64,000 nucleotides of DNA from Rhizopus arrhizus (Eukaryota; Mucoromycota; Mucoromycetes; Mucorales; Rhizopodaceae), in contig JAKZZE010000020.1 in assembly GCA_024220505.1 (NCBI GenBank), positions 1 through 64,000 on the forward strand, in the 5' to 3' direction. The translations under genes and the position numbers were made by a program. Position 1 is the stretch's first letter. Every line of letters starts with the position of its first letter. This document shows positions 21,794 to 33,596 of this stretch, piece by piece. Below the pieces are notes generated by a model that was not told the DNA's origin, made no database searches, and saw only the letters and a list, made by a program, of their open reading frames with translations.

Positions 21794-24592
21794 CACTGCA
21801 AATAATCGTGCAAACTCTGCACACTGTTAATTTTTAGCAATATGCTTTTCTGTTTAACGATGCCAAAAGCTGTGATTGAATGGGTATTTATGCCGACGTC
21901 AATATCGGCACCCTTTAAGGACCTAAATGTCTGTCAATATATTCTGCGTCTCTGTATGGTGCCGATATTAACGAAAATGATGATCCATAGCTCTAAGTAG
22001 ATTTATACAGACCCAATTGTCGTTCTGCGAAGGCGTCTCTCTTGTTAGCTGCTTTACATAGTCTATTCTACGTTATAAATAATTTGGCAACCAATGATAC
22101 TTTTTAAATCATTACTTTATTTGTCTTTTTGCTCTTTATAAACCACTCATATTGCCTTATATACTTCTTTATGAACCACTTATATTGCTTTATATACTTC
22201 TTTACCGACCATTCATATTGCAATAAATATTGCTTTGTATATACAAAAAAATAGGGATTTTGTTTATAAAAAATAGCTTTTTTTTTTTATTTAAATAAAA
22301 TAATAATAACAATACATAGTATTTCTTTGCTTGTAGCATTTTAACAGTGTGCTTGACTTACCTAATGTCACCAGAATAGCAGCATCTAATCTAAAAATAC
22401 ATCAATTAATCTCGTGGAACTTTAAAAGTTCTCAAAAGAAAAAAAAAAAAAAAAAAAAAAAAAGCAAGCCCAAGGATTCTAGGATTCAAAGACACAAGGA
22501 CCAGGGCACTTAAAGGAAAAGATGGAAGTACATCAGTACTTAAGAACCAAAGTAAAAACCAGGAAAGAAACAGAAAGAGGCCAAAGCAGAGCAGCATTCA
22601 TCTATAATAATTATGAGCCATCATGTATATAGTAAAAGTAATTGTACCTTTCTTTACATAGACAAGGGGAAGAAAACTTGCTGAGCTTTTACAAATAAGT
22701 AAAAAAAGAAACAGCACGCATCTATAATAATTATTAGCTATGATGGATATGTAATAAAAGTAATAGTACCTTTAGATGGGCTAAGAGAAGAAAACTAGCT
22801 AAGTTTTACCAACAAGTAAAAAAAAAAGGAAACAGTACGCATCTATAATAAATATTAGCTATTGAGTGTATGTAGTAAAAGTAATAGTACCTTGCTTTAG
22901 ATGGACCATGAAAAAAAAAGGAAAAGAAAAAGACATCAGTCAAGCTTATACCAACAAGGAAAAGAAGAAGCAATGATAATCCTGGGAAAAAGACTTTATA
23001 AAGACCATTTAAAACATCAAGAAAGCAATCAATACAATATTACTAAAGTACAAGTACCGTTAGAACAGGAATACAATTTATATAATATTAAGAACTTACC
23101 TTTTATAAAAAGAGAAGAAAAAAAAAAGAAAAAAAAAAAAGAGAAGTGCGTTTTTTGTAGCCTTATTTTACCAATGTTACACTTATTCAATGTCTATCCA
23201 TATTAGAAATCAAAAACAGTTGCTTTTCATATAGTCTGTATTTAATGGTATCCCAAAAGATAATTTATACATTGCTTGAACAAGTTTTATTACTTGCGTG
23301 CAATATCTTTAACATGGAGGATATTCTTTTTTCTTTTTTTTTTTTTTTTATTTCAAGTAAAAAAAAAAAAAGGTCGATATCAACAAATTATAGCAGAAAA
23401 ACAACTTTTTTTTTCTCCCTTGTTTTGTTTCATGGAATACACTAGATGTCAAAGGTACAAAAGATAAAAAAAAAAGCTCAAGTATTGACCATATGTAAGT
23501 TTATAAAAAAAAAAAAATAACAACCAAGGCTAATGTCGGTTTTTTTTTTTTTTTTACATTAGGAATTCCTAATGGGACACATTCGGATGACGAACATGAG
23601 CCACATGAGCAAAGTTGTTCGTTTTAACACGATAAAACTATAAGAATATCAAACTTATATTACTGCTTGTTGTTGAAAAGCCCTTTTTGATAAAGGAAGT
23701 TGGCAATGTTAACATCTCTAATGGCTAATGGCTAATTGCAAATTACACCCATGTGCAAACATAAAGTAAGTAATGAACTAATATAAGCTTAAAAACATAT
23801 ATTCTTTTATATTATTTGTCATAAAAAATAATAAAGCACTTTATTTACTTGAAAAACAAAAAAATTGTGCTTGTATCTATTAATTATAATTGCCTTGTAA
23901 CAAGATGTTAACAAAGCTTCTTTTTTTTTATTCTTTTTAGAATATACACGTATTCTTTTGTTATAATGTAAAAGCATTTGTATTTTTATAAAACATGTTT
24001 ACTGTTAGGTTATTGTTTTCATTTGAATAAGTAACATTTTATTGCTATGCTCTTTTTTTTTTTTTTTTTTTTTTTACTAGGTCTTTTTTTTAACTTTGTC
24101 TTTTTTTTTTTACTTCTAATTTTCCAGCTTCTTTTTTTTCCCAAACGCAACTATTTTGTTACGTTCTGTTACACGTTTCTAATGAGCTAAGCTAAAAAGC
24201 ACAGACTGCCTTCCTAATATGTATTCTTCTGATCAAAATAATCGCAGAATGCTTTTGATTTCCGCATTTTGCCCTCAAAAATAAAAAAAAAGAAGATATC
24301 GGTCTTTCAACGATAGAGGAAAACAAGCTTTCCAAAAAAAGATCATCTGTAAAAAAAAAAAGACATTTTTTTTTAAAACGTGAATAACTTTATGAATATT
24401 TACCCTACAATGAAAAAAATAACATTACTTAATTTCTTTATTTTTTTCGCATCTAAATCTTTTTTCATATTTCGAAAATGACCAATACAGCAAGATATAA
24501 TGTTTTTTTAAAAAAAAACTTTAAAATCTGTGGACCTATGACTGTCACCGATATCAGAATTCTACGTCAAAGGCGCAACATTATTTGCAGTG
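21794..24592. mobile_element. CACTA element B, gene-less derivative
   Basis: A 2799-bp element with perfect 13-bp ends CACTGCAAATAAT and ATTATTTGCAGTG. Its left arm (to about 23.35 kb) matches the left arm of C, and its right arm (from about 23.39 kb) matches the right arms of A, C and D. The two genes are missing at the junction. The left arm carries a perfect 12-bp inverted repeat (AATATCGGCACC at 21901-21912 and its complement at 21958-21969) and about three tandem ACCACTCATATTGCC-type units (22137-22245). The open frame 22901-23206 is A-rich, is not kept in C or D and is not a gene. Confidence 0.92.
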
Positions 24593-26296
24593 ATCACTGC
24601 AAATAATCGTGCAAACTCTGCACATTGTTAATTTTTAGCAATATGCTTTTCTGTTTAACGATGCCAAAAGCTGTGATTGAATGGGTATTTATGCCGACGT
24701 CAATATCGGCACCCTTTAAGGACCTAAATGTCTGTCAATATATTCTGCGTCTCTGTATGGTGCCGATATTAACGAAAATGATGATCCATAGCTATAAGTA
24801 GATTTATACAGACCCAATTGTCGTTCTGCGAAGGCGTCTCTCTTGTTAGCTGCTTTACATAGTCTATTCTACGTTATAAATAATTTGGCAACCAATGATA
24901 CTTTTTAAATCATTACTTTATTTGTCTTTTTACTCTTTATAAACCACTCATATTGCCTTATATACTTCTTTATGAACCACTCATATTGCCTTATATATTT
25001 CTTTATAAACCACTTATATTGCTTTATATACTTCTTTATCGACCATTCATATTGCAATAAATTTTGCTTTATATATACAAAAAAATAGGGATTTTGTTTA
25101 TAAAAAATAGCTTTTTTTTATTTGAATAAAATAATAATAACAATACATAGTATTTCTTTGCTTGTAGCATTTTAGCAGTGTGCTTGACTTACCTAATGTC
25201 ACCAGAATAGCAGCATCTAATCTAAAAATACATCAACTAGTCTCGTGGAACTCAAAAAGTTCTCAAAAGAAAAAAAAAAAAAAAAGCCAAGCTCAAGGAT
25301 TCAAAGACACAAGGACTCAAAGGCACAAGGACCTGGGTAATTAAAGCAAAAGAAGGAAATACATCAGTACTTAAGAACCAAAGTAAAAGCCAGGAAAGAA
25401 ACAGAAAGAGGCCAAAGCAGAGCAACATTCATCTACAATAGATGTTAAATATCGTGTATATATAATAAAAGCAATAGTACCTTTCTTTAGATAGACCATG
25501 GGAAAAAAACTAGCTAAGCGTATACTCACAAGTAAAAAAAGCAGCAGACATCTATAATAATTATTAGCTATGAAGGATATGTAATAAAAGTAATAGTACC
25601 TTTCTTTAGATGGGCTAAGAGAAAAACCTTGCTAAGCTTTACCAACAAGTAAAAAAAAAGGAAGCAGAACGCATCTATAATAAATATTAGTTATGGAGTA
25701 TATAGTAAAAGTAATAGTACCTTGCTTTAGACGAACCACGAGATAAAAGAAGAAAAAAAGACACCAGCCAAGCTTATACCAACAAGTAAAAGAAGAAGCA
25801 ACTATAATCCTGGGAAAAAGACTTTATAAAGACAATTTAAACTATAAAGAAAGCAGCCAACACAACTTTACTAAAGTACAAGTACCATTAGAGCAATAAT
25901 AGAGTATATATAATATTAAGAACTTACCTTTCAGAAAAGATTTTTTTTTAAAAAAAAAAGGAAAAAAAAAAGGGAAAAAAAAGTACTTTTTTTATAGCTT
26001 CATTTTACAAGTGTTACAATTATTCAGTATTAGTAAATTCTAATAACCATGAAAGCTCGTTTCAACTGCATTTTTTAACACAGTTCAGCTATTAAAATAT
26101 TCAAAAAGCTTGTTTATATATTGTTAGACTTATTCTTTATTTAAATTTAACATCTTCAACCCTAATAGTGTTTTTTTTTTTCTTTTTTTTTTAAAAAAAA
26201 AAAAAAAAAAAAAAAGAGTACAAAATAAACTGAAGAATATAAAAACAATGTAGCACATTCTTCTTTTTTCTTCTTCTTTATACTTTATTTTAAAAA

Positions 26297-26607
26297 ATGT
26301 CTAGACGCGTCGCTACACCCATCAACGTTCCCAGCAATGCCCCAAAAAGGGCAAGAGTTTCTTCAAATATCGCTGGATCATCATCCACTGTTGTTCCTTC
26401 TTCCTCTTCTCTTTTCCCTGCTCCTGCTCCTGTTCCCGCTCCTGCTCCTGTTCCCGCTTCTGCTCCTGTTCCCGTTTCTGCTCCTGTGGCCGCTCCTGTT
26501 GCAACATTTGGTAGCCATACTGGTGCAGAGGCTATTGGAGCAGCCTCTAGTTTCACACCAGAGATGATGGCTGCCCAAATGCAGTTTTTTGCTCAAATGT
26601 GGCAACA

Positions 26608-26643
<36 letters not shown>

Positions 26644-27582
26644 TTCAGTTCAACAGCCACAGCAAGGGCAGCAGTATGTTTCTGTGGCTGAGATCAACAA
26701 GATCAAAAAGCAGTGTAGTGTAAGCTAAAAATTAAAGTATCAATTAGTAAATTCAATTTAGTAACTTTATTTCTTAATTTTTTCACTTACATTATAGGAT
26801 CACATAGCTGATCACTACCGTGAATACTTGGTTGGCCGTGGCATCAAGTTTGATACGCTCAAGTCCATCACCGACAAGGCCAACAGAAAAGTAAAAAATC
26901 TGTTGCGCGATGAAGTCAGGAAGCACCAACGCTTCAATTGCCTGACTGATTCGCAGATATTCACCATGATTAGAAGTAAGTTCTATTACATGGTGGATAA
27001 GGCAAATGGGAAAGCTGTGGCGACACCAACGTCAGCCTGCCGCAGCCGCGTAAATGCAGTAAGTACTTGATATTCAAAAAATCATAATATAAAATGCCTA
27101 TAATACTTATATCAATACTTTATGATAGAAACTCCTTAACAGGAGGACTGCTTACAACGCCAACGCAGCAGCATACCACGCCCGGTTCCCATTTGCCGAA
27201 AAGATCTTGACGGTTGCTTGGACCTCTGATGAGGAGGATGGCCCAGAAGATGAAGATGGCCGTACATTTATTGTCAAGCGGCCATCATTCAGAAGTGAAA
27301 GAGTAAGTATAACATATCAATAAACCTCTTTTTCTAATATACCTTAATTGCCTACAGGTAGTGGAATTCCACAAAGAGCTGCAGAAAGGGCACAAAGACT
27401 TGTTAAAGAAAAAGGGGGCTCCACCAGCTATTAGAAGAAGAATAGAAAATGTTGAGGTGGAGTTCCCTTATAAGCTCGACCATGAGTATTACCCTTCCTG
27501 GGCTTTTTCTTCCCCTGCTCTTGGCTTTCCAACTTCTGTTTCTGGTTCTTCCTCCTTTGCCGCCGTCAACCCAATGCCATAG
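26297..27582 (+). CDS. CACTA accessory (TnpA-like) protein, element C
   Basis: Four exons, 26297-26719, 26798-27058, 27129-27302 and 27358-27582, 360 residues, all in frame. The start (MSRRVATPINVPSNAPKRAR) and end (PSWAFSSPALGF) match the protein of element A. Between them, residues about 38-65 form a run of alternating Pro/Ala (APVPAPAPVPASAPV) absent from A, followed by a Gln-rich tract (about residues 103-125). Exon 2 keeps HYREYLVGRGIKFD and FYYMV, and exon 3 keeps SDEEDGPEDEDG. The conserved blocks and equal exon lengths show selection on the protein, while the low-complexity parts drift. Function unknown; a DNA-binding or architectural partner of the transposase is a reasonable inference from CACTA biology. 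It converges on the broken transposase gene. Confidence 0.8.
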
Positions 27583-27771
27583 GCATCCACTTTTTTTTTT
27601 TCCTTTCCTTTTTGTTCCTTGTTTTGTTGTCGTTTTTCAAATTGAATAAACATTTGTTAAAAAAAAAAAGCTAGTCTATTGAATGATTCTTTAGTAAAAT
27701 ATGTAATAAAATAAAAATAATAATAATAATATCGATAGATAAATGAATGATTTAATGGTTTTGCATATTTG

Positions 27772-30700
27772 TTACATATAAATTTTTCTTGGAAGAGAGA
27801 GAGTGAGGATGTGGTTATCGATGTATGATTTGACAGCAACAGGGTTATAAATTCGATGAATTGGAAGTATGCTAAGTCTTGACACTGGTTCATATTGATT
27901 CTTCCACACTTGGATGCCAGTACCATCGAAGGTGGGGAAATGCTGGGTCGCATGGCTGTACCAATTGACAAATGCAAAGTAATGAGTCATATTGTTAAAT
28001 GAATGTGTGAAAAGATATGATATTTGACCAATGCGCAGTTGATTGTCGACAATGGCCTGAATGAATGATGAAGGTGATGATGAAAAGGAATTGTTAATTG
28101 CTGGCTGATAAAGTTGTCCAAGCAAAGTGATATTTTTAAATGAATGTATAGTAGTATCGATGTATGTATTAGTTGCATAGGTGTAGATACAGTAGCGGAC
28201 AAAACTGGTGCACAAAAATTAAAATCAACATTGTATCTCCGCCATATGTCTGCGACTTTTGTGGCGTATACCATCTGAAAGACAGTCCAAAATATACATT
28301 ATGTTATGTAAACCGGAACTGTACCGGACATCCCCCAGACGTAAGGTCATTTTTAGTGATTTTTTGCATATTTCAATTTTCGCCAAAAATGTGGTGCTTG
28401 TCTAGCCTTCTTTCAATTTTCCCCATATCTCTCCCGTTTGCTTTCAGATTTCACCGCATATTAGTGAATTTTAGTAGCTCTTAAAAAATATATAAAACCG
28501 TAGTTATTTTGTATTTCCCATTGAATCCCCCCTTTTGTTTTTACCCTATTCACTATAACAAAGTACTAGCATTATATGTTTAAGAAAATAAGCAACTGTA
28601 AAAACGAAACTCTGAGATCTCGAATACACTTAGTTCGTACGACAACAGATATTTCTAGAATAACAAGAATCTCTAAATGGACAATCAACAGGAGAAAGAG
28701 GGAAGAAAGAAACTTAATGTCTTGTGATCATGAAGGTATTCCGCTATTAGCCTGAAAAGTTATTAGTTCAGTCATCAACCTAGAGCTTGGACAAGGTCCG
28801 CTACACACAGTTCCTGATGCTCAGCACATTTTGAGGACCTTAAGATACAGTGTTAGCAGACTGTCAGTCTAAAGGCACTGTAGGAAGCTAGATTTTGAGT
28901 CTGGAAGTAAGGAATCGAAGAATTTCATCAGCTGTATAAGTCGGAAAAAGCGATGAATGTGGTATCACGACAAGCCATTGTATACAATAGAGGACTGGAA
29001 GTCTGCTATCTTTAGCAATGAAACAAATATGAACATTATGGATGCAGATAGTATACACTAATATTGAAAGCAAGTCGAGCAACCTGAGCGATTTTTTCAC
29101 GGTGATCAAACAATGAAGCATACTGGCTGCTCTGTTATGTTTTAAGGCTGTATTAGATATTGAGGACCGGAATATGTGTGTCAAGTATATGATGGTATAA
29201 TGAACTCATAAATATACACATATATTTCACTTACTTCATACCACAAAAGCCTAACGTATAGTGGTCTAAAACGTCGTAATCTCTCGTTTCAGTATGACAA
29301 TGACACAAGGCACAAGTCGACGCATGTCACAAACTCAATATTTGATAACAGCGCTTCTGTGCTACAAGTTTAGCCGCCACTAATCCCGGCTTAAGTCCGC
29401 TTAAGCATGCCAGGTGGCAATTGATAGCAAAGGTATGATGATACGACACTAGATCAAAAAGGGTCGATGATCTTTGGAAAAGAGTAGTTAAAGAGCCGGG
29501 TTCTTTTATTGAAAATGATATACACGCATATTATCAGCATATGCAAAGAAGAACATCCGATGATATCAAGAGATGAGATGATTATATAAAGTCTAAGGTC
29601 TTAGCCACTTTTGCGGTTTTTAGAAAATATAAAATTTTATAAATTTAAAGCACGCTTATCGCTCAGTTTTAACAATTCCATGCTTAGAACATACATAAAT
29701 TACAATGACTAGTATACCCTCCTTCTAGTACAGTTTCATGACTATTGCAATTACCATGAGCAGGTAATGGTAGTTAAAAGCTGAAAAAAAGTTTTGTGCA
29801 CCAGTTTTGTCCGCTACTGTATAATAGGCTTTTAAAGCTTCATAATGTTCATGGCATATAAGGTGTGTTTTTTTGTTGTATTTTAAAGGATAGGAGGTTG
29901 GTGGCAGAGGCTCACTACCAGTAATCGTCGAATTGAATAAACTAGGCCCGTCTATGAAACGAGAGTAGTCAAATGGCGTTAAACCACTCTCATCACTCGT
30001 AACCTCGCCTATCTTTTCTATAGATTTCACTAATAGGAGCATGTCATTGTTGGTTGTGTTAATGAATGAATGTAATGAGTGTATGAGGTCTTGTGTATGA
30101 ACATTTTGGATAAACATAATTGCATAGGTTGTTTCGAAGCCTGTCTTAAAATTAATGTTTATATTTTTTATGTTACCATTAAGGCGTTCGAAACCATAAA
30201 GCCAAAAGGCATAAGAAGGACCAAAGTCCAAAAAGCATTCCTTGAGATGCATATGCATGTGCATGTTTGGTGTTGCCATAGAGTTTCCATATAGTCGAAC
30301 ACAAGTCTTGCCAAAATTTTTAAAGAGTGAATGGGCTATGTCTATGTCTTCATTTGTAACAAGGGGCCCAGTGACCAATTTCACCGCTTCAACGTACAGC
30401 ATCCAATTGTCAAAGTGCTCTCTTGCCAGTTTCTGTTTCAAGAGAAATGGCGACAGCACAACGCACCACGTTCTCCACTCGTCTGATTTCATGTTACTGA
30501 AACAACTTTCAATCTTGGCTTTTTTTTTTTAAAAAAAAAATAATTGTTAGCTTGAACATGAATTAAAGTTTTTTATATTTGTTACATACATCTAGATATC
30601 TTGCAGTATTGAGAAGGAATGATAACTGAGCTAGATTCATCAGCCATTGCCTTGAAATCATTTACAGTGAGCAAACCACGGCCTTCCCAAACTTCAATCA

Positions 30701-32274
30701 TTCTTTTTGGTGTACCAAGAAACAAGTTGTGCATTGGATCCACAGCTGTCAATCTCACCACATCAAAATAACAAAGTCTATGGAGCTCACTCCATTTACT
30801 CCCCGTGCTCGTCTGTAAGGCTCTTTGCTGAGTGATGTGAGTTGCATTCAGCCAGTCAAATGCTTCTTGTCTTTGTTGAATACTGTCCCTCATTATCCAG
30901 TGTTCATCATCAAAGTTGGAAAAATCAGGCTTGGATGAATTCACACCAGTACTGATTCTAGGAAAGACAGTTGAGCATTTGTTACAAGCCTTATGAGCTG
31001 ACTGCCCCATAAACCCGGCTACTTTACGCGCTGCAGGTATGTCGCAATTGACTGACATTAAAGCAACACGAACAAGCATACCATTTGGGCATTGATAGGT
31101 GGGTATAACCACACCATCGTACAGGACAATCAACTCATCCACCATTGGCCGCAAGAAGTTTTGAATTTGGTCATCCGTGGGCTCGCCAGGACCAGGAATC
31201 ATACCAACAAGAATAACGTTGGAAGTCTTCATCCTTGAACTTCTTGGGAGATTGTTGATAGTGAGGTACACACCACCACAAGAATAGTGCATACCGTCAC
31301 TAGGCTGAAACCAGTCCACATTCAACGACACCATCAACGACCTTTCTTTGTTGACAAATGGCTGAGCATTTGAGTCGGCAAGCTGACTCCAAACTCTACC
31401 ATCATAGATGTCGTAAAGAACATCCTCTTCCACCGATCTACTTCTCCACTGCTCAATTTGGAACTCGAAGGCAGGACGAGCAAAAAACTTCTTCAACGTT
31501 TCCAAAATTGAGTTGTAAGGGTACTCAAGAGCAGGCTTGACGGTGCTTCCAACAAAAAGAGGATTACCACATGGTTGTTCTTGGCGGTGAGGGTTGTTTG
31601 CAAACCTGACATAAGAGCATTGTCGGGCATGCAAACTTCCCGTGGTGTAAACGCTTCTGCAAAGGGAACAGACAAGAAAACGAGAAACACCACTGCTGGC
31701 AGACGAGTAGTTGACCATGACACGAGCCGTGGAGATCTTTGTTGGTATCTCCATGTCATGGCCAAGAGCACGAACAAAGAAAGAGAGAAAGGCCAACAAT
31801 TCTTCACCAGCTTGTACAGAGAGGTACTTTGCTTGAAAAAGAACCACGTAGAGCACCAAAAGATGCTTGAGCTGTTCTTCGTGGCTCAATTCCTCCTCTC
31901 CATCAACATTCATGTGGTCTAACAAATTGTAAAATACAGTTCAATAAATAAATCCTTTCTAATGTAAAATGCTTTGTCGACTGAAAATATACCTTCAAAG
32001 GTGGTATGCTCACTTTCGTTTTCAAGGACGGCTGTTGGTTGTTGCATGACTTCGGCTACTTGTCTTCTGGACTCTATTTTTTTTTTTTTTTTTTTTTTTT
32101 ACATTAACACGAGTGCGTTTATACGAAAAAATAAAAACTATAACCTCTTCCTCTGAATCTGTCCAGACGCTTATGAGTAAGAACAGTTCTCTTTGCAAGT
32201 CTTCTAAATCCACCGGGATGCATGCTGCATTCGGTACAAGTGCAAGCGATTTTAATGTTGTTGATGTTGTTCAT
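27772..32274 (-). pseudogene. CACTA/Plavaka transposase of element C, split by Tc1
   Basis: Exons 32274-32145, 32073-31993, 31918-30590 and 30518-27772, the last cut by Tc1 element II at 28190-29819. If the insert and one TA are disregarded, the frame is uninterrupted and the length would be 884 residues, against 882 in element A. The Cys-rich head (CTCTECSMHPGGF), SLNVDWFQPSDG, AVDPMHNLFLGTPKRM and YGFERLNGN motifs are all present. The insertion separates HYEALKAYY from the C-terminal ~140 residues, which lie beyond the catalytic Glu. Apart from this insertion, I see no other lesion, so the hit is probably recent. Confidence 0.9.
28190..29819 (+). mobile_element. Tc1-like element II, copy b
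   Basis: 1630 bp with the same inverted ends as 19350-20979, flanked by TA at 28188-28189 and 29820-29821. It is about 95% or more identical to copy a by eye, and its transposase remnant (about 28580-29595) has the same stops and frame breaks. It disrupts the last exon of the element C transposase. Confidence 0.95.
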
Positions 32275-33596
32275 TTTGAAGAATTTAGTATTTTGTAAAG
32301 AAATAAAGAAGGAAAAAAAAAAATGCGCCTGATAAAAAACGAGTAGTAAATTTGCAAAAACAGTCGGTGCTTAAACAATGAAATAAGGCAGTAAAACAAC
32401 TTCTTTTTTTTTTCCCTTGTTTTGTTTCATGGAATACTCTAGATGCCAAAGGCACAAAACAAAAAAAAAGGAAAGCTCAAGCACTGGTCAAATGTAAGCT
32501 TATAAAAAAGTAATAACAACCAAGTCTAATGTCGGTTTCTTTTTTTTTTTTTTTTACATTAGGAATTCCTAATGGGACACATTCGGATGACGAACATGAG
32601 CCACATGAGCAAAGTTGTTCGTTTTAACACGATAAAACTATAAGAATATCAAACTTATATTGTTGCTTGTTGTTGAAAAGCCCTTTTTGATAAAGGAAGT
32701 TGGCAATGTTAACATCTCTAATGGCTAATGGCTAATGGCAAATTACACCCATGTGCAAACATAAAGTAAGTAATGAACTAATATAAGCTTAAAAACATAT
32801 ATTCTATTATGTTATCTGTCATAAAAAATAATAAAGCACTTTATTTACTTGAAAAACAAAAAACTGTGCATGTATCTATTAATTATCATTGCCTTGTAAC
32901 AAGATGTTAACAAAGCTTCTTTTTTTTTTATTCTTTTAGAATATACACGTATTCTTTTGTTATAATGTAAAAGCATTTGTATTTTTATAAAACATGTTTA
33001 CTGTTAGGTTATTGTTTTCATTTGAATAAGTAACATTTTATTGCTATGCTCTTTTTTTTTTTTTTTTTTTTTTTTCACTAGGTCTTTTTTTTTTAACTTT
33101 GTCTTTTTTTTTTTACTTTTAATTTTTCAGCTTCTTTTTTTTTCCCAAACGCAACTATTTTGTTACATTCTGTTACACGTTTCTAATGAGCTAAGCTAAA
33201 AAGCACAGACTGCCTTCCTAATATGTATTCTTCTGATCAAAATAATCACAATGTGTTTTTGTTTTCCGCATTTTGCCCTCAAAAATAAAAAAAAGAAGAT
33301 ATCGGTCTTTCAACGATAGAGGAGAACAAGCTTTCCAAAAAAAGATCATCTGTAAAAAAAAAAAGTCATTTTTTAAAACGTGAATAACTTTATGAATATT
33401 TACCTTACAATGAAAAAAATAACATTACTTAATTTCTTTATTTTTTTCGCATCTAAATCTTTTTTCATATTTCGAAAATGACCAATACAGCAAGATATAT
33501 TGTTTTTTTAAAAAAAAACTTTAAAATCTGTGGACCTATGACTGTCACCGATATCAGAATTCTACGTCAAAGGCGCAACATTATTTGCAGTGGATG

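Larger units (their letters stand above)
24595..33592. mobile_element. CACTA/Plavaka element C, full length
   Basis: An 8998-bp element with both 13-bp ends and both genes. It would be about 7.37 kb without Tc1 element II (28190-29819). The left arm (24595-26296) is gene-free and holds the 12-bp inverted repeat (24702-24713 with 24759-24770) and about four tandem subterminal units (24945-25065). The right arm (32275-33592) is gene-free and matches the right arm of B most closely. With its transposase interrupted, C would depend on another copy to move. Confidence 0.93.

Noticed and set aside
22901..23206. 101-codon frame in CACTA element B
   Set aside because: Lys-rich, built on A tracts and broken in the matching left-arm positions of C and D.
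32430..32640. Small two-exon ORF in the right arm of element C
   Set aside because: The frame is stopped or shifted in A, B and D, so it is not kept as a protein.
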